A stretch of 64,000 nt of DNA, from NCBI GenBank assembly GCA_963969495.1, contig OZ018333.1, positions 92,887,207 through 92,951,206 of the forward strand. The letters run 5' to 3'. The notes beneath the pieces are model-generated. The model was given only the letters and a program-made list of their open reading frames with translations. It was not told the DNA's origin and ran no database searches. The translations under genes and the position numbers were made by a program. This document shows, in pieces, positions 56,400-64,000 of this stretch. Within the stretch, counting starts at the first letter, position 1. Every line of letters starts with the position of its first letter. The stretch is from Ceratothoa steindachneri (lineage: Eukaryota; Arthropoda; Malacostraca; Isopoda; Cymothoidae).

Positions 56400-57585
56400 A
56401 GGTTAGTTTTTTGTTTCCTCGGTCTTTCAAACATCGGAGAAGGGTGAAATGACTCATTCGTTTCACTGTTTTCAAGGTTAGAACCTGGTTTCCTTAGTGG
56501 TTGTAAAAATGATTCAAGGGCACAAGAAAATCATAGGTATCTATAGCTATTGGAGTGCTTTGAGTGTTTGGTTGGTATAGTTCTTTGATTTGGTCTCGAT
56601 CTTTAACTTACTTGTGATTGGCCACTTGGTTACTCATCCTTAGCTAAACAATGGTCGGGGACTTGATTCCTACAACACGCCTCTTTCTCTATCCAAAACA
56701 AGTACTTATGTAATTATGCAAATCATGGGTGTCACCTAGTCATCATTTGCTTTAAATGAATTTATTCCTTCAAGAATAAAGATAAATGATCTTATCAACT
56801 CTTTACTAGGTCTTCTGCTACACAAATTCCTCCTAAAATTCCAGTTTTTCTACCGAAACAATAAAATACCAAAGCAATTTGGAATTTAAATCTTCAAATG
56901 TTTATTTCCAACTTTTTCATATAATTTTGGAAATAAAAAACCCAAGTAACTTTGGGGGATTAATTTCCATCGAAGCGACAAAAATTAACTGGTGAATATA
57001 TATATGTGTACGAAGAGGGTTAATACAACTTCTCTAGCATCTGTTATTATACATTATTTCGACATTAGTGGTAAAATAATTGTTTAAATCATTATATAAT
57101 ATTGGATCCGTTGGGTGCTTACAATTGATGTGGGTGAAAACTGTCCTCAGTTAAGCCAACCCTGTGGAAATGTGTAAAGCATTGCTACTTCATCCGCTTA
57201 ATACAGCCAGGAACTTTACATCACAAGTAGCAAAACAATCGCATGCTCAAATCGACCCACAAGAAATGTAGAAACAGTAACATCTTTGTGTCCTGGTAAC
57301 CTAAGAATTTAAATTTACAAATGAATCGAGGCATCTAAAATAGTAAAAGAAACATTGTATTTAAATAAAAATATTATTTTTATATTTCCTCAGTTCTTAG
57401 CCCAATTCAGTGAATGGACATTTGAGGCCTGAGAGAATGGAACCTTGAGATGCCCCACTGCACCGATTAGCCCCCTCCCACCAGAGACACCAACGCCCCG
57501 TTACCAAATGGGTTCCGGGCGGACAAAAAAGGCGCAAAGGAAGAAATGAAGAGAAACGCTCCTTCCATTTGGAACATAACAGACC
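56400..57585. other. Intergenic DNA, no gene seen
   Basis: Unique AT-rich DNA. A minus-strand chance frame (57397-57633) overlaps the GA repeat and is not supported. Confidence 0.55.
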
Positions 57586-57619
57586 AGAGAGAGAGAGAGA
57601 GAGGGGGGGTGGAGGGGGC
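57586..57619. repeat. (GA)n microsatellite with G-run
   Basis: About eight or nine GA units followed by GGGGGGG and GGAGGGGG. Confidence 0.95.
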
Positions 57620-57769
57620 ATGGTTGAATCCATTTCAATTCAATCATCATCAGGAGTTTTGACCAAGATGGTTTGAAATCACATTTAACTTCACAGGAAA
57701 AAGAATGGATTCGTGTCAAATCAACATGATTACCAACATAATTAGCCACCATTTTTGTACAAAGGTTTG

Positions 57770-58310
57770 AAATGTATAATTGTATATCTTATTTTCTGTT
57801 ACTTTTACTGTTTTTGTATTCTTTTGGCTCTTCCATTGCTTTCTTTTTCTACTTTTTCTTATTAATTTCTTTTCCTCTTCTTTCTTTCTTCTGTTTTTCA
57901 CTCTTAATTATTATTCTCAATTTGAAAACTTCTCTTCCATTAGTTTCTTACAAACCTTTTCCCCAACGTTGTTTGCTATTATATTGCAACGCCTCATGTA
58001 TTGCATAACACTTTCAAATAATACACGTCAAATGAATGAAAGTATTAACGTTGCCACACAATTCATCCCAACTTCTTCTTCCCGCGGGAACTGGATTCTA
58101 GAGAGATAATATCTACCTAATCCTCTCTGGGTGTATTCTCTATCTAATATTCCCAAACATTATTCCCTCAATGTACTTTATTAAGTACATTTGCAATTGG
58201 GGCAAATCTTCGTAAAATCAGTGATTGATCACCGAGTATTGAAAATAAATCCACGGTCGGTACGTTACAAAGTACAAAAAATCAAAAAACATAATATATA
58301 AACTTACATT
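57770..58310. other. Pyrimidine-rich then AT-rich intergenic DNA
   Basis: The plus strand is T/C-rich at 57.78-57.97 kb ('TTTTCCTCTTCTTTCTTTCT'), which produces a hydrophobic chance frame. No gene is supported. Confidence 0.6.
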
Positions 58311-58571
58311 TTGAAGTATTAAATTATGTTCCATGATAAAATATATTAAATCCCTGTATATAAGGGAAAATCCTTGTTTTCTCCTCATTGTTTATTCATA
58401 GTTCTGTATTGTTCTTCCAGCATGAAGCCTCATACTGGATTTGAGGGGCATTTTAGACTTCTACACTACAGTTCTTAACATAAGTGCGGCGAATGCTGGA
58501 TTCTTCTCATAGAGACTACATATCCCCCTTGCTGTTTAGAAGTATAAATACTAGTGAACCATGACGCACTA
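58311..58571. repeat. Dispersed repeat, copy 2
   Basis: This is the partner of 55221-55492 in the same orientation. Near its right end it has TATAAATA (58543-58550), whereas copy 1 has ATTATAGGTA, so the TATA-like motif is not shared. Confidence 0.7.
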
Positions 58572-58660
58572 ATCTGATCTGGTCCTGGTTTTGTGCGAAT
58601 TCCAACTGCGTTCGCTCTTATTCCTTTCCTGTCGTTTGCTTGCACTTGCGAGACACAGGT
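58543..58660 (+). promoter_or_regulatory. Possible TATA box with first-exon splice donor
   Basis: TATAAATA at 58543-58550 is followed about 110 bases later by ACACAG|GTGAGT (58653-58664), a near-perfect splice donor. Together these could be a promoter and a short non-coding first exon of about 85 bases. No initiator consensus is obvious at the expected position (about 58573) and no acceptor partner can be chosen. The TATA lies at the end of a dispersed repeat, which weakens the case. Confidence 0.25.
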
Positions 58661-58664
58661 GAGT

Positions 58665-59440
58665 TTTCTGATACAGACACATCACTCTTCCATTACCTTA
58701 CCTATTGAATAGAAACGAAGGAACACTAAAGAATTATTGTATAATTCTTCTTCACTTCGTACTTCTCTTTTTCATAATTTTCGCTTTAATGAATCTACCC
58801 ACGCGCACACATAAGCACACGTATTCGAGTTCTCGAAATGACGCCGGCGTGCAGCCCTCAGTCCTTTACCAGCTGGCACTGTGAAGGGGCGGGATAGAAA
58901 GTGCCAAGGCGGAGCCACATGGCACCGAGAGAAAGAATCGACGTCTTTAATGGCCCTTTACTAAACGAACAGAATTCAAACAAGACGAAAAAGGGGTTGG
59001 GGGAACGAAGAATCTGTGGGGAATCGTGACGTGAATCAAGAGGGCGAATCAACCCCAGAAGAAGGGATTGTATAATTAGATTTTCCGAAGCGAAATGAAG
59101 GGTATGAATGTCCCATGGTCTCTTTGTTAAATCCAAGACACGGTTGTGTTTCGAGAAGGTAAGTGGCGTGTGTCCTGGTAGACGCAAAATCGGGGTGTAG
59201 GGGACAGCCAGACCAATTGAGACACCGTCTAGCAGAAACAAGGACAGTAGGGAGCATTTAAAAAATCCTTTCTAGAACTCAGGCTTCGGTTTCAATTTAA
59301 ATTGTTTCGATGATGTGGGTTCTATTTGTTCTTTAGCTTGGAAGGGGGAGGCTTAACTAGGGACAATGGGTTGGAATTAAGGGGGATTCGAATTTCCCCA
59401 CGCACGGGATCAGGATCGTCTTATCAAAAAAGAAGGTCAA
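58665..59440. other. Intergenic DNA, no gene supported
   Basis: Contains a 127-codon minus-strand frame (58858-59241). It has no recognisable domain and no splice context, and I regard it as chance. Confidence 0.5.
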
Positions 59441-59760
59441 TTGCTCTGTTCTATGACAATTTCCACTAGAATGTTTGTCCCTGTGTAGAAACGCCAAGGA
59501 TAAATTCCTCTTAGCAAACGTTGCCCATCGACATTCGCGAAGAAGGATAATTTCCAGCGAAGGACAATATATCTCAGAAGTCAAATGAACCATCAAGGAA
59601 AATTCCCGCCTCGGAAAAATCCCCTGAGGACATATGTTTTAAGGACAATTCTACCTCTAGTTATTTGTCCTTAGGATAACATTTCCACTCCATTTCTTCT
59701 AGGAAAAGTTTCACCCAAACAATTTCATCATCATGTTCTTTCCATGGACAAGTGCTCAAG
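59440..59760. repeat. Degenerate GTCC/GGAC repeat field, left part
   Basis: Short words built on AATTGTCC or its complement GGACAATT recur every 20-40 bases in both orientations: 'GACAATTTCC', 'AAGGATAAATTCC', 'AAGGACAATATA', 'TTAAGGACAATTC', 'TTTGTCCTTAGGA'. No exact unit can be defined. Confidence 0.55.
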
Positions 59761-61600
59761 GATAATTAAGATAAATAATTTATAAAAATCTAAATAATAT
59801 TTTCAAAATTAACGAACAAACAATAATTCTAAAAGAGGTATTTTTTTACATAATGAGGATAAAAGCAAATTTTTTAAATGAGATAAAATGTCTCCTTTTT
59901 TATACTTTTAACCAAAAGAATTAATTAATAATTTCAAAAGCTTCCTTGATAAATATTTTTTTACGTTTAAATTATTTTAATTTTAATATCAGGTAATATT
60001 TATTATCTTATAAATGTTTAAAAAATGAAAAGTTTCTATTTAATCTGAATTATTTTACCTTTAAAAACTCAAATATATAAACTTTCCCGGGTAAAAATTC
60101 TAAAATATTTTGTTCGCTTCATAAAATTGACTTTTGGTCTGTCTAAGAGTAAACAATCCTTGTTTTATTTAGAACAATAAGAAACTTCGCCTTTTTATCC
60201 GGTTCAAAACATAATAATATTGAAAGAAACTCTGTTTATTCAAACAAAATACTATTTTCCAATATTTAATAATTATTATCTAGAAGATAAGATTCTTTTA
60301 ATTACGGTTACCCAAAATAAAATTGAATAGACCATCTCAGACATGTCTTGGCACTTAAGGCTTCTTTTCTCTAGAGAAAGCAGGTATTTCTTGCGCCTCC
60401 TGAAGTTGATGAATCCATTTTGAGATGGTAGAGCGTGCAGTGTTTCGAATGTGTCATGATTGCACGAAATTTTGACAATAAATTATATTTGATATTCACG
60501 TCAGAGTTTACTAAATAATTTGGAAAGAAAAGATGAAATATTCAAAGAAACATATTAAGTTTTCTAAATAGTCTCAAAGTTACCATAGCAACGAAAGTCC
60601 TGCACTTTCTTTTATTCTATTACTTCCATGAGATGAGTCATGATTAAGGAAGTTTTACACTGAATATTCAAAATCACTCGTATTGTTTGGGGTGGCTGAA
60701 AGATGATATGAGTTTTTCAGACACCGACCGTGATAGGAAAGCGCTACGCCATTTCTGTGCTGTTTTCATTTGCTAAGTGGTGCATTTTCTCTGCTAGCCA
60801 ACACTAATCCATGAATGTCTAATAGAGGTTCTTGTTATCAACAAGGTTTATCGATGTAAGACTTCTGAAAATTGTACTGTAGTAAAATGTCTTTCAAGAG
60901 GACGAAGTTTTGATGAATTTTCAGAAGATTTTGAAGATCGCATAATAGAATAAAAGTTGCTTGCATCTTCATTCGAAGAGACAACTTTATAATTTTGAAA
61001 ACTCGGATAAAAAAGCTTTTGTCTTCTTTGATAAAACTCCTGAATTAAACAAAAGCCTCATTTTTATACAACTTCTTCCTGAGAGAACAAATCAGTCACT
61101 AGGGATAAATGTGATCGAGATTCTTTAATTTTTGTAGTAATTTCTCAATGGCTTTTACCTGAAGACAACATATAAATAAAATACACTCAACTACCCTTCG
61201 GAACAGCGAGAATGGTATTCAGGTAAGCTCGAATCTTGGGCACAGATTTTAAACTTGACAAAAAGAGACAAATGAAATGAATTTGCTAAGATCGCTTGAT
61301 TTCTGTGAGGACAAAAAAGGAAAATTCTCTTTAGAGTCACAAAACCGAAAGTCTTCACAAAACTTTTTTCTACATCCTCCACACAACATCGCGTATTACG
61401 TTACGACAGAATGATAAATGTGAAATGATTTTCTAACCACCTCTTCACATAAACGCTGCCATTACTCTCTTATATATTTCAACTGTACTCTTTGTGACCA
61501 TATATGTTGGAATATTACACAACCTCATATTTATCAGCATTCTTACATATATGTGATGAAGTAGTACCTACGTTGGTCGCACTCAAGTGGAAGGACAATA
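59761..61600. other. Very AT-rich intergenic DNA
   Basis: No gene, RNA or ordered repeat is visible. It lies between the two parts of the GTCC repeat field. Confidence 0.6.
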
Positions 61601-61604
61601 TTCG

Positions 61605-62228
61605 GCAAAACCTTCTGCTTTACATCTAAACAAACTTCCCCCATCAATGGATCTCTTCATTTTAACCCTCATGGAAAAACTGCATTAGGAGGAATGTGTC
61701 CTACTAGTGCATCTGTCCTCCAAGGGAAATTTACTGTTGCCAAATATGTAGGCAAGATTTTTTATTGAGTTGGAAAAGTGTCCTTCCGATCTAAATTGTC
61801 CTCAATTGAAAAATGTCTTACAGGCATCAGGTAATGATAGGATTTTGGGGTAAATCTTCATCTTAAGGAATTTTTTTTCTTTATTGCAATTGACCTCCTA
61901 GGAAAATTGTCCTTAGAGGTAAGTTTTTCTTATAGTCGAATGTCCAGAAAAAATATCTCAGGAGCAATTTGTTTTCCGACTTGAATTTTCCTTCGGGAAA
62001 AGTGTCCTTGTAACCAAAATGTCTATTCAGTAATTATGTTAGGGAAAAAAGTCCTCATAAACATTTTCTTTCGAGTATATTGTATTTTGCTATAAATTGT
62101 CCTTAAGGCACAATTCTCCTTGGGCACAATTGTCCTTGAGCACTTCATAAGGAAATTGTTTTTAGGGATAAATTGCAATCGATGGAAATTGTCCTCTGGT
62201 CGCAATGTCCTATCGCCATTGTTGAACA
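61605..62228. repeat. Degenerate GTCC/GGAC repeat field, right part
   Basis: The same word family is denser here: 'GTGTCCTACT', 'TCTGTCCTCCAAGG', 'AAGTGTCCTTCC', 'AATTGTCCTCAATTG', 'AAATTGTCCTTAGAGG', 'AAGTGTCCTTG', 'ATTGTCCTTAAGGCAC', 'ATTGTCCTTGAGCAC', 'ATTGTCCTCTGG'. Spacing is about 20-35 bases. Several copies are half of a palindrome (AATTGTCC...GGACAATT). Confidence 0.65.
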
Positions 62229-62529
62229 ATGGAATTCGTTAATAATGTGTTGCGTTTTCCTCTAATTTAATCCAATGGGGACAATGATGAACATTTTCTG
62301 TCTATTAGCTATGAGAGTGAATCCAATACCCACTCAGTAAGGACACGAACCCTGTTGAAGCCCACGGTTTCACCCATTGGTTACTCTCATGCCGACCAAT
62401 GTTAGATTTTGTGACGTCATGAATGGTTCTAAAACACGTGCCTATGGAACGCCACCGGTCATTTGTTGCTTTCGTCCCCTCAAAAAAACATAAATGCCGC
62501 TGGTACATTACTATGCTCTTTTCGCTCGC

Positions 62530-62640
62530 AACCCCTTGCGGAGTAATGGGTCAGGCTGTGTTCCTGAAGTCTCTCATTCACCCCACCTCTTCCTGAGTCC
62601 TTTGAGGTTCGATTCCTGGTTCCACGATCCTGGATAATTG
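62530..62640 (+). mobile_element. tRNA-related SINE candidate
   Basis: The plus strand has GGTTCGATTCC at 62606-62616, a perfect Pol III B box. About 69 bases upstream is TTGCGGAGTAATGGG (62537-62551), which resembles an A box with a D-loop insertion. The longer spacing would suit a tRNA with a long variable arm, or a decayed element. No clear 3' tail is visible. Confidence 0.4.
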
Positions 62641-64000
62641 GTTGGTGCAAATCTCAGGCGGTCCGGATATTCCTGGCTTGCTAACGTCCGTAAATCTCTG
62701 GTTATCGTAGCGAGGAAGGAATTCCTTTCTGTTCCAGGCCATTAATTCGTAATCGAGAGGGCGGAAAATCAGGCTTCAGACCCATTTCGGCCGTTCGGTG
62801 CTAATCTGTGGCGGCTTAAGGATGAAGGGAATTGTAACCCTCTCAGGACGAGAGGTTCCCTTTAGGGGAGGTGGCGGCGTTGATTAACAGGCAAATCGCC
62901 CACTTGCAACATTCAGAAAGTATGAATGTGTCTGGGTGCAAGTGGAAGGTGTAGACGAAAGAGATATCGTGTTTTTATGAAAAAACTGGAGGGAGAACTA
63001 TGGGATGCTGTGAAAAAGAGTTGGAGTGTATGGTATGCGAGGATTTATTTTTATAGGTCGGATATAAATTTGTTGTTAGTGGATAGAGAAGTGTGAGAAA
63101 GAAAGTTAGTCATTTTTTATATAATTAATGTCGTCATCGCGTTCTGTTCTGACAAACGGAATGGCAGTTGGGTGGGTTGCCGTTCTTAGACGGAATAAGT
63201 GTTCGGGCCATAGCCAGCCAAAGAAAGGGCACCAAGGTGAAAGGGAGCTGTGGAGTAAGCTGAACTAATTTCAAATCTGTGTTGATTCCACTTTGCCGTG
63301 AATCCCTTGGGGAGACCAAAGCCTTCCTCGTCCCTACCATCATCTTTCTCTCAAGCTCTCTCTTTCTCTTTCACTCTCCTTTTATCTACTCACTTTTCCT
63401 ACTTTATAATGGATGCCATTAACTACTTAGTGGCAATTACACCCCAGCATCCTCCCACTTGAGGGAAAGCCTGAAAATGGAGATCAAAGAGCAGCAAGAT
63501 GGGGGCGTCCAACCCCCCTAAATCGACCCAAATTCTTGACTTAATCCGGGATTAGATTCTTGAAGGCAGAGGGGTGGGAGGGAGCGAGAGATCGGCCCCA
63601 CCATTTTTACGGAAACCACTATACATGTATTAAATCCTGGCCTAGACCCATTAGAGGCTCTTTATTCACATCTTCTTCCATATACTTCTTTAAGGAAATA
63701 GAGGATTCCTGCCACTCCTATTTTGGACCTCTTCTCACCCTGTAGCGCAGAGAGTCTTGTACATGTCATGAGGTTGCGAGTGGTAACCACCGACCTCCAA
63801 AAGGAGAAGTTCAAAAGCTGAATAAATTATAAAAAAGGATTCCCGAATGTTTCCATTATATAACCCCTCATAACCTGACACCTTGCCATTTTGGGGGGGG
63901 TTTCCTACCTTAGTAGAAACTCAATCGGTTTGTGGATGTGAGTTTCAGAGATACCTGATTTTAACAACGGGTAATTATATCAGGGAAAGAGTTGGTAATC
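62641..64000. other. Intergenic DNA to the window end
   Basis: No supported gene. There is moderately GC-rich DNA at 62.64-62.93 kb and 63.13-63.35 kb, a CT-rich stretch at about 63.35-63.40 kb ('CTCTCTTTCTCTTTCACTCT') and a run of nine G at about 63.89 kb. Confidence 0.55.

Noticed and set aside
58858..59241. 127-codon minus-strand frame
   Set aside because: No recognisable domain, no splice context and an overlapping frame. Its length is within chance for this amount of sequence.

Overview
The window looks like a piece of a metazoan, most likely arthropod, nuclear genome assembly. Three things point that way: decayed eukaryotic transposons (piggyBac, non-LTR reverse transcriptase, a mariner-type MITE and tRNA-like SINE candidates), long AT-rich non-coding DNA, and a run of exactly 200 N that marks a scaffold gap. 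I see no intact gene that I can name. No operons, bacterial genes or CRISPR arrays are present.

Layout. Positions 1-13.1 kb are a mosaic of diverged direct repeats. I call the two modules P and Q. P occurs at 2.14-3.74, 5.52-7.45 and 10.57-11.39 kb. Q occurs at about 0.77-1.84, 1.84-2.14, 7.47-8.67 and 11.39-13.1 kb, with a faint copy at 0.18-0.5 kb. Two P copies bracket a decayed minus-strand ORF (about 5.6 to 3.7 kb), an arrangement like a gag-only LTR element. A ~73-bp satellite (8.80-10.57 kb) separates Q from the third P.

Positions 13.4-45.3 kb are one continuous zone of minisatellite/satellite DNA, about half of the window. It runs through families of related short units: 17 bp, briefly 16 bp, 17 bp again, then about 27.5 kb of 18-bp units, then two 21-bp families that run into the assembly gap. 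The 18-bp part has higher-order structure: blocks of one variant, a 1.0-1.4 kb higher-order repeat present five times, and a multi-kilobase block present twice about 16 kb apart. Both edges show degenerate transitional units. Because 18 and 21 are multiples of three, these arrays yield long open frames (up to about 520 codons) that I do not regard as genes.

Positions 45.5-64 kb are ordinary AT-rich intergenic DNA. They hold transposon relics (a piggyBac relic abutting a non-LTR relic, a 402-bp MITE with TA target duplications, and an RT relic interrupted by a T-rich tract), three SINE candidates, microsatellites, a ~260-bp dispersed repeat pair, a degenerate GTCC-rich repeat field, two possible core promoters and one possible orphan exon. 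The most unusual content is the staged satellite, with visible 18 to 21 bp conversion and nested duplications, followed by the decayed minus-strand ORF whose long frame contains only TAA internal stops.
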